From Canna indica (taxonomy: Eukaryota; Streptophyta; Magnoliopsida; Zingiberales; Cannaceae): a DNA stretch of 64,000 nt. The stretch is from positions 40,770,501 to 40,834,500 of the forward strand of contig CP136890.1 in assembly GCA_034359265.1 (NCBI GenBank), written 5' to 3'. Every line of letters begins with the position of its first letter. Positions within the stretch are counted from its first letter, which is position 1. The notes under the pieces are model-generated. The model saw only the letters and a program-made list of their open reading frames with translations. It ran no database searches and was not told the origin of the DNA. The translations under genes were made by a program, and so were the position numbers. Of the stretch, positions 21,201 through 35,200 are shown piece after piece.

Positions 21201-23164
21201 GGATAGGATCAAATCCTATCAGTCGTTTGCTACAAGTATCGGATATTATTTAAGTTGGATATGACCGGATCCAAATCGGGTTCTAATGAAATATAATATC
21301 CTCCTGAGGGGGTTGATAATTAAAATCCCAGAATTTTTTCTTCTCGTCATTTAAATTGGATATTTGCAATAAGTCAATTTAATTCAATATTTAAAAATAT
21401 TTTGTCAATTATTATTATTATCATTATGTTAAAATAATTATTTAAATTTAATTTCATAATTTTAAAATGAAAATTTGGTAAAACCAAATTTGAAGTATTA
21501 AATTATTAATATCTGACTTCTTTATCCGGAGCCAACACAAACATAGGATTTCAAAATCCTATCTTTTTTATCTTTTTATCCGAGATTTTAGCAAACGCCG
21601 GATAGGATATAAACTTATCCCACGTAATTCTTATCCTAGTTAACTCCAATTGAATTCCTATTCGTCTGAAATCCTATCCTGCGATGTACTAGATTTTAGA
21701 CCTTGTCATAATCACTCATTTTTGCCATTTTACTTGAATAGCTCTGCCTGGCCTTTTCATTCATCCCCCAAAACATTATCGGTTTAAGTAAAATAAGGCA
21801 AGTTTTAAGGACCAGACAGATAACAACAACAAATTGAGGTAGATATTAATACAAATCACTTTACTGGTTATTGCCATTTTGAACATTAATGAAATCCAAA
21901 CTGTGCTAATAGCAACTAATTTAGGAAGCAGAACAAAGGAATTAAATAGGAAATGTTCACAAACAAACCTCTTCATAGATCCTCCTTAGAAAGCTAGCAC
22001 ACTTTACTGCTTCCTGGAGATTCCAGGTAAAACAACCTTTGCTGCTAAGTGAATTTGCACCAACAGTCTCCAGACAGTTAAGCAAAGTGATTACTGAATC
22101 TTGGAGTAGAGAAACACACTGTTCAACATCACTATAGGAAAAAAAAAAAAAAAAGACAATTTTTTATCTTAGACTTGGAAAGAGGCTTATACTGAAAAAA
22201 GAAACAAATATGTACCAGATAATGTCAATTAAGAAACAGAAAAAGAAAGAAATATATTCAGCATATAATATGAACTTAAGGATCTGGTCAGGCTAAAAAT
22301 CACAAGAAAACTCAATATGGTTAACTGGTAACTAGGTCATAACCATGAGTTCATGCTCATCAAGAAAATTGGCAATTTTACATTGTGCTACCAGACTAAC
22401 CAAAAGATATCCTGTCCAAGCTACACAAATGCAATAGTAGCAATTAATTTTCCCCAGTATCATAAGAAAAAAAACGGATTCCTGATAGATGCAAATAACT
22501 TTGGCTATCATGACCCAGTCAAACCACAAACCAATCCATAATTGATGGTAAAATGTCAGTTCAAATGTGAAGTAAACAAACTGAACATTTGCCATCAACA
22601 TCAAGCAGCAAATATACCAACTAAATGTGCTTAAGCTGATTTACAACTGAAATTTCACATCAAAAGTACAGTGAAAGGATGGAGATGACATTGTGATGCT
22701 AATAGTTACGTGAGGTAGTCTCAGAGAGAATATGAAGATTCTGTTTTCTGAGGTATTTTAGCAACCCCTTTTTGCATGTTTTGAAAAAGAAAATGGAAAG
22801 AACTTTTAAAAGTGAATGTGAAATTAGAAAATTTTGCTACAGTTAAATACTACTTGACAAATCATGTGAGTCTCCCCCCCCCCCCCCCTCTCTCATTAAT
22901 TGACATCCAAATTTAAAAATATTCCTTGCTCCAACTTTTCCATGGATCAACGACAACTTTATAGACTAATTTTCTTTTAGTATGAAAAATGTACTCCAGA
23001 ATAAGGTTTAAAATCTCGATCGGTACGGTACGGTAATTCCGGTATTTACCGGTTTTTTAGGTTTCCGGTATACGATATACCGGTATTTACCGGTATTTGA
23101 AAAAACCGGGTATATTGTGTATACCGGGCGGTATTATGGGCGGTATATGGTGGTATGTCACGAG

Positions 23165-23203
<39 letters not shown>

Positions 23204-26200
23204 CGGCCAGTATTCATTTTCATACCGGTCCGTACCGTGTGTCAGTACGGTACGGTACCGGTATATACCGGTACTGGCCGGTGACCGAAACCGGTACCGG
23301 TACCGAGATTTTAAACCATGCTCCAGAACTTAACACACAAGGTTCCAAATGAAGTGACTTGGATATGAAAAGATGTATTCCAGAACTCAACAAACAAGGC
23401 TCCAGAAGTAGGACTTGGAAGTTGGATGGTCAGTTACTTATCTGATCGATTATAGAGACCAATACCATGTATGTAAAAGCTGTAGGATGATACAACAATC
23501 ATTGAGCCAGGTCAAATTCAAGGAGAAAGAAAAACCACAAATATCTATACCTTTTTATCTTATACATGTCTTGAACATGAATATATAAAATTTAAATGAC
23601 AACAACCTTAGTAATGTCTACTATTCCTCCTATATATAGCATAATAAATATGCTATTTGTTATGTTACCAAAAATATTAAATTTGATTGTCATGATCCAA
23701 CTTAAACTAAGTAATTAATGTTTAGACTATTTACAATTCCGGAGCACTATCAAAGTTCTTGATGTGCATATCTATGCCTGAAAGTGGATATTAATGATTG
23801 ATGATGAGTATCCATTTAAGAGAATGTATATCCCTAAGGATTTTACACAAAATCTCAGTGGCCCACATCCATTACACCACAGATCCATCAGATGAAACAT
23901 CTATACTTCCTAAGTATATGAGATCCAAATTTATATTAAACAAACATAAAATGAGTGTCAATCACTTTTGTATGGTAAAGAATATAAACTAAAAGATCCA
24001 TAAACTACTAGACTTTTTCTAATGATTGTAAGCACGTGTATGAAAACCTTCCATGCATGGTTTAAAATATTTACCGGGTGGTACGACCAATATTTACCGG
24101 TTTTTTGAAAAACCGAAATACGATACACCTGGTACAGGGTCGATACGGAGTGTATCCGTAAATAAACTACTTAGACTTTATAGCCGTTTGGGACCGAATT
24201 TGACCGGCTTGGGGGGCTATATAAACCCCCCAAAACATCTCTTTCACCCCCACTCACCCCTCTACTCTCCTAACTCTCAAATCTCTTTCAATCTTTCTCA
24301 AACTCTCTCTCTCTAATATCTATTTTCTTAATTTCCATACAGAAACTCTACAGAAATGGTGTCGAAATCTCAACAAGACCTTGTATGGCTGCACGGCCGT
24401 CGGTTGGAGAAGGTTCATCATTGGCAATGCCACCACTGTCAAATGATTTCACGTGGTGGAAGCGTCACTCGATTGAAGCAACACTTGGTTGAAACATCTG
24501 GCGACGTTGTCAAATGCCCCAACGCATCAGCGGAAGTCCGAAAAATGTTCAAAGATATGCTCACCAACAAGGAGCAACGTCTTAAGGATGCAGCTCAACA
24601 AGCAGAGTTCGACCGACGAGCTACCCGAGAAGTCAGCCAACACGACGGGGGTGGCCATTACGAGGCTCGAGGTGGCGGTGACGACGAGGATCCGGAACTT
24701 GAAGCCGGCATCCATTGGAGCATGCTGCATTCGAACGAGATTGGATGTATTATCCCATATCTCAATTTGAGTATGGCGGCGGAAGTTAAAGCGGTGGCAC
24801 AAGCAGCGTCAAGCTCGACTTCGACTGCCAGAGCAATGGACCGAACTGGTTCAATTCCTTCCGGTCCTCATATTGGCCGAAGTTCTAGCACGAGGGCACC
24901 TCAGAGCAGAGGAGGCAGCAGAGGAGACATTCGGGGATTCTTCACAAACCTCAGAGCAAGCGGTAGGAAAACGAAAGTTGATGTTTCTGATCTTGATCCC
25001 AGGGCATTTCCTCCTCCATCATCAAAGCAACCACGCATAGACGATGCTTGGAACAAGAACAAGAATTGGGAGTTGGGGAGAGCAATCTCCAAATGGTTTC
25101 ACTTCAACCGAATTCCCGCAAATGCAACCAACAACCCATACTACCAAACCATGGTGTCTATCATCCAAAAGGTGGGCTCAGGTATTGCCCCTCCAACTCC
25201 CTATGAAATTTCAGGACCTTTCCTTGAAGCAAAGGTCGATGAAATAAAGCAATGGATCGACAGAATCAAGCGGCAATGGGTGGACTACGGCTGCAGTTTA
25301 ATGTGCGATAGTTGGACCGGGCCAACCCGGATGAGCATCATCAACTTCCTTATTTATTGCAATAGGAGGGTTGTTTATCACAAGTCGGTGAACTCGTCCG
25401 ATGAAATCCATAACACTTACTACATCTCGAAGCTGATGACGGAGATGAGATTCGACCCCAGCACGTTGTTCAAGTTATAACCGACAACGGAGCCAATTTC
25501 AAAAGGGCATGTGAGATAATTGAACAAGATTATCCTCATATATGTTGGACTCCATGTGCCCATTGTGTGGACCTAATGATGGAAGATACCGGTGATATAC
25601 CGATGGTGAAGTTGACAATAAAGAAGGTGCAACGAATTACGCACTTCATCTACAACCACACATGGGTACATGCCCTTATGAAAAAATTTACAAAATGTAC
25701 TTTATTTTTTAAAAAATTATAGTATTTATTTATTAATTAGTTTATCATAAATAATTACTAATGATAATTCCATATTTTAGGTGAAATTCTTCGATCGGGA
25801 GCAACTCGTTTTGCAACCAATTTCATCGCATTAAGGTCGCTCCAACACTGTAATTCGGCCCTTAGATCCATGTTTACGAGTGAGGAATTGTCTACTTCAA
25901 AATATGCCGGAAAAACTGATGGAAAACAAACAAAGAAGAACATTCTCAACACACGCTTCTGGGATTGCATCGCAGAACGTAGAACCTTTGTACAAGGTTC
26001 TACGATAGGTGGATATGGAAAAGACGCCTCAAATGGGCTATATCTACCACTACATCCACCAAGCACAAGAAATCAAGAAGATTATAATTGCTCCTGCCAA
26101 GTAACAACACTTCATCGACATTATCTCCCGGAGATGGGAGAATCAAATGAGTCGTGACATACACATCGTAGGTATTTTTATTTAATTTTCTGATATTATT

Positions 26201-29200
26201 TAATTTTAATTCATTATGCTGAATTACTTATTGAATTTATAATTTTTTTTAGATATTATTTAAATCCCACATACGAGTACAGATATGAACTAGGAACGAT
26301 CGATAGTTTGTTATATCCCCACCGTAAGGACATACAACGAATGTCGGCATCCAACCAAGAAGCAGCACAAGCTATCAATAAATCGAGATGTTTCGAAGAT
26401 TCAAGTGGCAATTTCAGAGATCCATTTGCAATCTCATGCTGAGATTTTATGGATCCAGGTAGATAAATTTTTTTTCCAATTTATTTATTAAAGATAAAAT
26501 CTCATTTCTAATATTAATTTTAAATCTATTGCAGTCGAATGGCGATTGCAATTTGGAACCGAAGCTCCAACTCTTCGAAAGATTGCAACGGGCATCCTCT
26601 CACAAACCACATCATCAAGTGGATGCGAGAGGAATTGGTCGACCTTCTCCTCGATTCATACCAAGCCGCGCAACTGCCTTTTATACGCTCGATCAGAGAA
26701 GCTCGTATATGTTCATTACAACATGCGACTTCGAATGCGAGCATTACAGAATGAAGATAAAGACATTACACATGTAGATCTGATTGATGTCGAGTTCGTC
26801 CAAGGAGATGCGGACCTGATAATTGATTGGTGGAGTGCAATGGAGAGTGACCAGCCTCTTCTTGATGAACCAGGCGAACCACCTCGGCTTTCACCAATTA
26901 TATCCGATGCAGTTGAGTCTGAGAGCCAACCACAAGACACGGACAACCAAGCATTTGAGATAGACATGACCCTTGCTCCCTTGGACTCTCAACGAATTCA
27001 GCAAGCAAGACGACGATCCATGTTGGACTCTCCATCTTCCCAATCAAAGGGAAAGAAAAAGGTAGCACCTTCACCTTCAAAGGCAAAAGGCAAAAGGCAA
27101 AAGGCAAAACCAAAGGAAAATGACCAATTGATCATTTGGATATGATTGCAGAAGCGGAAGAGGACGAAGAAGACGAGCCCTCGGTTCATAGCAGTAGCAG
27201 CACAGAAGACGGAGGAGCTAGTGGAGAAGACACCGTGCTAGAACCGGAGGAACAACTAGGGTGTACGAGAAGAGAGGTCGGTGTCAAGGTGGACCGACAA
27301 CTTTGCAAGATTACCATCATGATATGATGAGTAGCTTGCAAGAGGTTTCTGAATCAACCTACTCTGTATCCAGTACCTACTCAACTGACTATACGGATAC
27401 AGGGACTAGTTCTTGGTCTACCAACAAAAAAACACTGATGTCAATGTGGTATAATGGATACAAAGACATTATGCCATGGGATAATTTCCAAATATGGGCA
27501 TTGAAGACCTACGGTGTCGACCTTAGTCGTGTATGTCCCCAAGAGATGAGTACAACGGACGTCATTCGTCCGCATTTTAAATATTGTATTCATGAATTTG
27601 ACATTTGAATCTTAAATTTAAGCATTTCTTGATAATTATGTGTCATTGGAGTTATTTTTAATAGCAAAAACAAAAACAAAAACAAAATCAACCCGGTATG
27701 GGTTTTTTGTACTGGCCCGTACTGTGTGTCGGTACGGTACGGTACCGGTATATACCGGTATCGTCCAGTGATTGAAATCGGTACCGGTACCGGTACCGGT
27801 ATTTTAAACCATGCTTCCATGACTATCTAGTTAACAGAAAGGCGCATTACATCTGGAAAAAAAATTAAGCAAGCATACCACAGCGCAACCAAGAGAAAAG
27901 CATCAGGCACACAAGAGTTTGCAGGCTGAATGGAAATGATTTGAAAATTCAGATTAGCATCTAGTAGAAGATTATATGAGAAATACCAATGCAGTGTCCC
28001 CAAAATATACTGTGCTTACCGTATCCGGTGCTTAAGGGTTGTGTATAATAGTTTGCAGCATGAAGAATATAAATCAACGGAGAACGATCGATCAACAATA
28101 TAACCATGCAGATCTTGAAAGGATTCTGCTTCTGGAGAATACATAGACACAGGGAAGTTAGGAGAATCTCTGAGATGATGGAAGTCCTTGAAAAGCACCT
28201 TTGGTATATGCAAACTTTGGCTAGTATGGCATGCTTCCAACTGAAAAGAATGCTTTCCAGCAATTGTTGTAAGAACCTCAATACACATAAGAATAACTGA
28301 CCCGGCATCTGGATTAATCAAAGGTTTATTATCCAGCAGGTTCTCTGTGTAAAAGATCTTTGGATGCTGAAGGTGCAAAACTATATTAATTAAACAACCA
28401 ACAAAACTTGAGATGCTTTCCTTTATGATTTGCTTTTGTTCTGCAGCACATAAAAGAAAGAGGAACTTAGGTCAATCTTTTTAGCACTGAGTAACTTTTC
28501 ATATGAATTTAAATTTGATGCTTCCAAATGATAGGTGTCATGTTATTCATTGCTATCTAGGAAACCTACTCATCTGTTTAAGAAACAAAAATATATTAGT
28601 TTATATTGACAACATACACTTCATTCATCTGGAGAAAAACATGAAAACTATTATTCTGTACCTGAAACATATTCAAGAATCAAGCCCAAACAATCAATCC
28701 CGCCAGCAACAACTGGGGAAACTTTCCCTCCATCAACATTTCCAGTAGTTACTTCATACACCACATGGCAACCTTGCTGCATTCCTATCAGGGCCTTCTC
28801 TATTGCTTGAACAGCTGCTTTCAAATGCAATTTTGTGGGCCTTCCAATGAATTTTCTGAATGACGATCTAAGTTGACCTTTCAACTCATTAATGCCACAT
28901 TCTCCAGCATAAAGATATTGCTTCTGGCAAACACTAACATGAGCTTCCCTCTGGAGCATCTTTGTATTTGATCCGGTTTCATGCGATAAAAGAGTTGCAG
29001 ATTTTCCTTGTAGAGATATACATTTTCCTAAAGCTCTCAAATGAATGTCAATTAAACGCCAATACACATCTTTTGACAAGTTAGGATCTGCCAAATTGAT
29101 GTAACTCCCAACAACTTCAAGGTATTTCAATATACCATCTATCCAAACAAAAGTACATGAATTTGGCTTGCCAATCATTTCTGCTAGTCCCTGTAGAATC

Positions 29201-32200
29201 ATATAAGAAGCTCCAAGAAGAACTCTCATTGACTTTGATGTCCATTCATGACAGTCCTTATGATTAGGAAACAAAAGCATGCATTTTAGCTTAAGAATAG
29301 ATGCAGAAGCACAAAACAGTTGTCTAACTAGGAACGCTGAACGGGAACTTATGCCTTTTAATAAACTTTGTAAGAAAGATTTCCTCAAATGCTGCGTATC
29401 AGTTAGATCCATATCATGAATTGCTCTAAAAGCATTAGCAATCCACTTTCTATGGTTAGTTGATATTCTTTCCTTCTTAATAGTGGAATTCTTAATATGT
29501 TCTTCATCTAATGAACATTGCTTTTGTGACATGGGATTGTTCCCAACAGCACATTGCTCTTCATGAAAATGACATTTGGAAGCAGTTTTAGTGACAATAT
29601 TCCTCGACAAAGTATCATCACATGGAAGTTCATGCATAGGATGGATTTCGCTTCCCTCTTGATCATTTACAATCAATATACTGATAACGGAGTAAACAAA
29701 ATTCTCAAAAACAACCATATGTTTGCCCAGTCTAGTCAGACAATAGTTGCTGAACATCAAAAATTGTTGATTCTCAGTAATGTGGTCAGTACTATCTGAG
29801 GTAGATGCTAGGCCCCATAGAAAACCTTGAAGGCAAGACAATAGACACGATAACCTGTTCCAGCTTGAGATACTCACATCCTTAGTTTCTTGTTTGAATG
29901 CATCTCTTATATCCTTCAAGGTAACACTTAAATCTCCTATTTGATTGGCAAAAATCTCGACCAAAGTGTCCAAAAGTTTGCAGGCTTCATTGTTTTCATA
30001 AGTTTCATCATGTTGATCAATTAGATTACATGAGTCCTTTTTGCTAGTGTCGTTTTTCTGAAGCTTTTCATTATCTACTGTAGATTGTAACACAGCATAC
30101 ATCAGTTCTCTGCTTAATGTAAAAAATATGTATGCTGTGTGATCTACCAAAGAAAAGTTCATGCTATCTATCTGACCAGAATACTTCTCTCCAAAAAGTG
30201 CATGTGGCAATCCAACCAGTACACTGGCTGATTTCAATAACCAAAAAATTGTTGAATGATTAAACACACCAAACAAATATGAGGTTTTTCTGGTTTCTAC
30301 ATTCTCAATAGATGCCACAACCAAATGTTTCATGGCTCGTCGGCATGATACTAACAACCTCAAAAGCTCATAGGAGCCACTGGCTGAAGAATCAAAATGA
30401 CTTCTTAATATGTTTGATATCACTAGCCTGAATCAATGACAAAGAGCTGATATTAGTATAAAAAATTTAAGACAGACAAACAGAAATGAAAATAAAATAT
30501 TAAAATCTGAATTTATGTAATAAGAACAGTCCAAACAGATAACTAACTAATTGATGATTTCTTTATAATTTCTACAATAGAACAAAAACAATAAGCTCTA
30601 ATTTGTAACTTCCATGGATCTTTCCAACCATTTAGTCCTATGACAGCAAAATCATTAACAAATTCATGGTGTGAGGTCCAACATTTTGTTGCTTCTAGCA
30701 TTTTTTTGATATCCTCTATTCTCAGTACCATCAACATGTACTTGTTCGCTTCACCTTGTTACTATATTTCTAACTACATGAAATGATATAGCTTAATGAT
30801 AAAAATATATGATTCTATGAAGTCTTAATATCAGTATATAATTACATCGTATAAGAATGTCATGGATTCATTACCCCATTTATATTCTATTACCCTAGGG
30901 ATCAAGTAACGTGGATCACCATTTTAGTATCCTACTGAATCAGATAGAGACCTTGTAGGCAAAGATGTTCGCCAGCCCATAGGTTGCTAGCAATCTGCAA
31001 GAATCTGATCATCCATCTTCAATTAAGGCGTTTTTTTAGAATTTAGGTTTTTGTTTAAAATTGTGAAGTTCTAGGTGAGTACATCAACTTGAAAAGAAGT
31101 ATATCCTATATTGCTATTATGTAGGGGTGGCAGTGGGTTTATGTAAATGGGTATTTCACCCGTCGCAGAACCTGATGGGTCATTAGCGGGTTTTGCCCGT
31201 TGGGTCGTGGGACGGATATAGGATTTTGAGATAAAAACCCTATAGGGTTTGGGATGGGTTTAGGATTTTAGTCTAAAACCCGTCCCAAACCTATTAAGTA
31301 TAAAATTACTAAAATACCCCTCATATTATCCACGTATATAGGATAATTATGTCTTTTTAATTAGAGTTCAATATAATTTATTTTTTAATTAAAACTAAGT
31401 ATACATTATACAACAATAACACATTTAATTACCACTTGTTGTAATCAATTTGAACTTGTAGTTTATATTTTTGTCATTTGAGCATTTTTTGTAATTTTAA
31501 ACTATTCGTATAAGTCATATAATATAGAGGTTATGATAAGTATGTAGAATAATTTTTTTATATAAATTTTGTTAACTATTCTTAGATGATATGATAAGTA
31601 TGTAGATTGTAGAACAATTTTTTACATATAAAATTTGTTAACGGGCGAAAAGCGAGTAGCCAGTGGGTACCCGTTAAATTAGTGGGATGGGTTTGGGAAT
31701 TACCCTTCATAATAGTAACGGGTTTGGGACGGGTTTAGGATTGAGTTTTCTTAATGGGTTTGGGATAGGATTGACTTCTCCGTCCCATACCCTCCCCAGT
31801 GTCATCCCTACTATTATGGTTAATGCCTTGCCTTTAGGTTAAAGTCCACCATGTTCATCCTTAATGTTCCTAAGGTGTTTTTTCTAGTCAACTCACCATA
31901 TGTACCACCTGAACTAGTGATGATTTGCTACTCCTTAAGATGCATAAGGTTACACATTTATAAAGGTATACATCCTCAATACATGCATGTTAGGAAAGAA
32001 ATCCATAGAAACAAAAGAAAGGATTAAGACGAGAGACAAATTTTAAGGAAAACAAATGAAGAGAATATCTACCTTTCAAGATTCAGTAAATGTGTTGCAT
32101 ATACCGAGAAAGAAGTAGCAGTTACATGAACTCCGGGCATCTTACACAAGAGACATAGTAAATCTTGACAAACTTTCAGTTGCATATGAAATGGTCTCCT

Positions 32201-35200
32201 GGAAGGTACTGTACAAGATATAGCTGACAGTGGAGGAGTAGAAGGTAAAGCATTCCTGCCATCCATATCACCTGCTGACCCTTGAACTAAAGTATTAAGG
32301 GTTTCTGACCATTCAGATAAAGAATACAAATCCTTACAGTTTGCACTGTCATGAATCATCAGAAAAGTGAACGATTTCTTTAGAATGTGACAAAATCTTG
32401 AAGTTAAATACTTGGATAAAACCTAGAAGAAAAGGAAAAGTGTAAGATCTTTCAGTGTATCCTGAGATTAACATAAAATAGGTAGTTTGTGCTAATAGAA
32501 GGAAGAAATTTGGAAGTTGAAAAGAGAAAGGAAATATTTTGTAAGCTGAAAAAAGAATCAAATTAGATCATTTCAATTCAGAACCTACAACTGTGTGCAT
32601 CTTAGTATGCATATGTCCAACCTTAAGAAACAATCTTATTTTAGTATGCTAGTCTAGAGCATCTACTTACCGGTTGTTCATATAGACTATTGCCACTGAT
32701 AAGCTCCAATGCAATTTGGTGCATATTAACTTTATCGAATAGAGGTTCACCACTTCCACAAGGCAAGGAGTAAAGTAGCAAATGAGATAAAAACATCTTG
32801 AGGTCCTTACTAGAAGCATGAGAGCACCAAACATCAATGTTCTGGCAGAGAAGCAACCAAATTTGACTAGGCAATGAATTCTCATTTAGTGAGCAAACAC
32901 CCATGTCCCAGGTGCCTCCATCTGAAAGCAAGTCTGTTACCCCACAAGTCTTAAAGCTCTGGCTGCATATGCAATTTCCATGTGAACCCATTAAAGGTAG
33001 TTTACTACTTAAGAAGTTGGTAAGTTCTATTGCCTCATTCCTGGAAGCAGCAATTAGTCGGTTCAATCTTCTTCTTGTTTTACGTATAACAGGATTTTCA
33101 AGTAGCACTTGTCTTACCAGTGAACCCTCTTTTTGCAAGTACTCATATGCTTTAAGCATCCTATTCAAATCATTAATCCTCTGCAAGACCATGACATTAA
33201 GTACATAAACAAGAGGGGCATAGACTTGGGTGCTGCTTGACAAAAAGTCCTTGGATAAAACGTGGATGACGTCAAAAAGAGAAATAGAAGGTTTAGCCAT
33301 CCAGGAGAAATAACCATCATCTAAAGACTTCAGATTATTTCTCCATCCCATACCACTGGATACATAAAATAAGTTCCCCATTGCATCTGATGCCTTTTTG
33401 GCTGAGTTAGGTGGCATAAGGCTGATTGACTGTCGGTATAAACTTCTAGAGGATGAGTACATACCAAATAAAAACACAAAAAACCAGGCTATACTAATTC
33501 GTACAGTCTCTGTTCCATTTTGATGTTCAGATAACACATCATTAGACAATCTTTGTCCTGTAATAGAGTAAAAAAAATCATTGACACCATCTGACAGATT
33601 CTGAACTAAAAGGCCAAAGCTTGGCCTAATTGACTTTATCAGATTCTCAACAGAGTCTCCTACAAGAACACTATTCATTGCAGTTACAGTTAGCGAATCC
33701 AGTATAATTGTGTATATTTCCAACAGAATTCTCCCTAAAAGTTCCGCTTTTACACCTAAGTCCAACATGCTGCTACTTGAGATGGTTGTTTCACCTAAAG
33801 ATATACCTTCACGTACAGAACCATGTTTTATCCATTCCAATGAATCTGCAATGTCTTTATTCAGTTGTTGTAGGCATCCATTAGCTTGCCTTTGTGGTAT
33901 TGACTTGATACAGCTAGAAATGTTAAGTTGAAATGTGCCTGAACCTAACAGTATTGCCATTGATTGTGAACACATTTCAGAGGACAGAGGTGAAGAAGCA
34001 ACAAATACAGAATTACCAACTGAATCAGCACTCATGGAAACTGTGAAGAGTCTCACTGCTTTACAGAGTGCAAAAATAGGACTGCCCACCTATACAAAAA
34101 TCAAGAAGCATTACAAGAAAGATAGCCAATTGCAGAAAATTGTTAATAGAAGGAAAGAAATTATGCAAACAACAAATATCAGCAAAAGTTGACAGGCTGC
34201 ATATGTCTTAGAGATGTTCCAAATGTAAAATTGGCAGTATGCATAAAATGGCTAGTGTTTGACCTACCACAGTATTGTAAATGCTTACTAAGTGTATAGA
34301 CTCTTCTCTCGAAATTTATTTTTAAAAAATGACAAATGGAAAGTTATTAGGCAAAAATGTGTCCAGATCATTGACAAATCTAATGTTAAATTTGATTGGA
34401 TAACTAACATTCCTAAAAGCTTAATCTGTTTGGGTATGACTTATGAGACCAATCTTTACATTATATTCTTAACATCTAATATAGTAACTTATAGGCCAAA
34501 AAATGCCAACCAATATCCTCAAACCCAAGTTAGTAACGGTAAGCCCATCCAATCCTATAAACCAACTAGATCCTTCTTCAAGTCCCCAACACTATTGATG
34601 TGAGACTAAACTATGGTACCACATTGTCCCTATTTTCCTACATGGATCCCCTCACCAAGCTTACTATTAGGTTTTCTTCGTATCAATCCACCTTTTCCTC
34701 TATCTTGATAAGCGTAAACAGTAACCCTTGTGGCCTAAAATGCTTATGCCTAAATTAGTTGATTGACCAGTTCCACAAAGCAAATTAACCCTCCTCCCAC
34801 TTTCTATGTAGAACTAAGCTGGTATTCCACTAAATTATATAGAAGAAATGAAAAGAATCTACTTTAGTTCTAAGACAAGTTAATCAAATATCATGTTACG
34901 TGGAAAGAATGTACTCTTTGGAATTTCACCTACAATCATTGTAGAAGATAGGCTCCAATTGTCCACTTACGTACATTAGGACTTTAAATAAGCCAAATTG
35001 AACCTGGCTAGGCTATAATAAAGCTTGTTCATCAAAAATTTGTCAAGTTCAAGCTCCTATCAAGTTCAACCCAAACAAAAACAAATAGATGTTCAAGGAT
35101 TTTTATCATAACAACTTGATACAAGCCAAGCTCAACCTTATATGAGTGCTCAAACAAGCAAACAGATTTGAGCTTATTTATATATTTATTGCAATCTTCA

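Larger units (their letters stand above)
18745..21968 (-). other. URB2 intron 7 (3.2 kb) with MITE insertions
   Basis: Lies between the exon ending GAG and the exon starting ATAAGACAG, phase 0. It contains a GC-rich hAT-type MITE (19205-19588) and two weaker candidates (20497-20694, 21167-21686). No further exon is needed by phase or homology. Confidence 0.75.
24056..27813 (+). mobile_element. hAT element with decayed transposase, in URB2 intron 6
   Basis: Perfect 8-bp target duplication CTTCCATG (24048-24055 and 27814-27821). Terminal inverted repeats are CATGGTTTAAAAT and ATTTTAAACCATG, with GGTACCGGTA-rich subterminal regions (24070-24150 and 27690-27800). It is 3,758 bp long and inserted opposite to the transcription of its host gene. 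The transposase is in the plus direction and has lost its frame. The perfect duplication points to a fairly recent insertion compared with the MITE at 19205. Confidence 0.92.
22132..28019 (-). other. URB2 intron 6 (5.9 kb), mostly transposon
   Basis: Phase-2 intron between the exon ending ATACG and the exon starting TGATGTTGAAC. About 4.1 kb of it is a hAT element (24056-27813) and its short relative (23002-23320). Without them it would be about 1.8 kb. A poly-A run of at least 14 (on the plus strand) lies right at the acceptor side, near 22139-22154. Confidence 0.85.

Noticed and set aside
22332..22604. 90-codon minus-strand ORF as an extra URB2 exon
   Set aside because: Exons 6 and 7 already join in phase with continuous family similarity, and inserting it would break the frame.
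23155..23352. Lysine-run ORFs
   Set aside because: They translate the A tract inside the short hAT MITE.
28503..34192. Plus-strand ORFs opposite URB2 exons
   Set aside because: They are shadows of the minus-strand exons, without start context or family.
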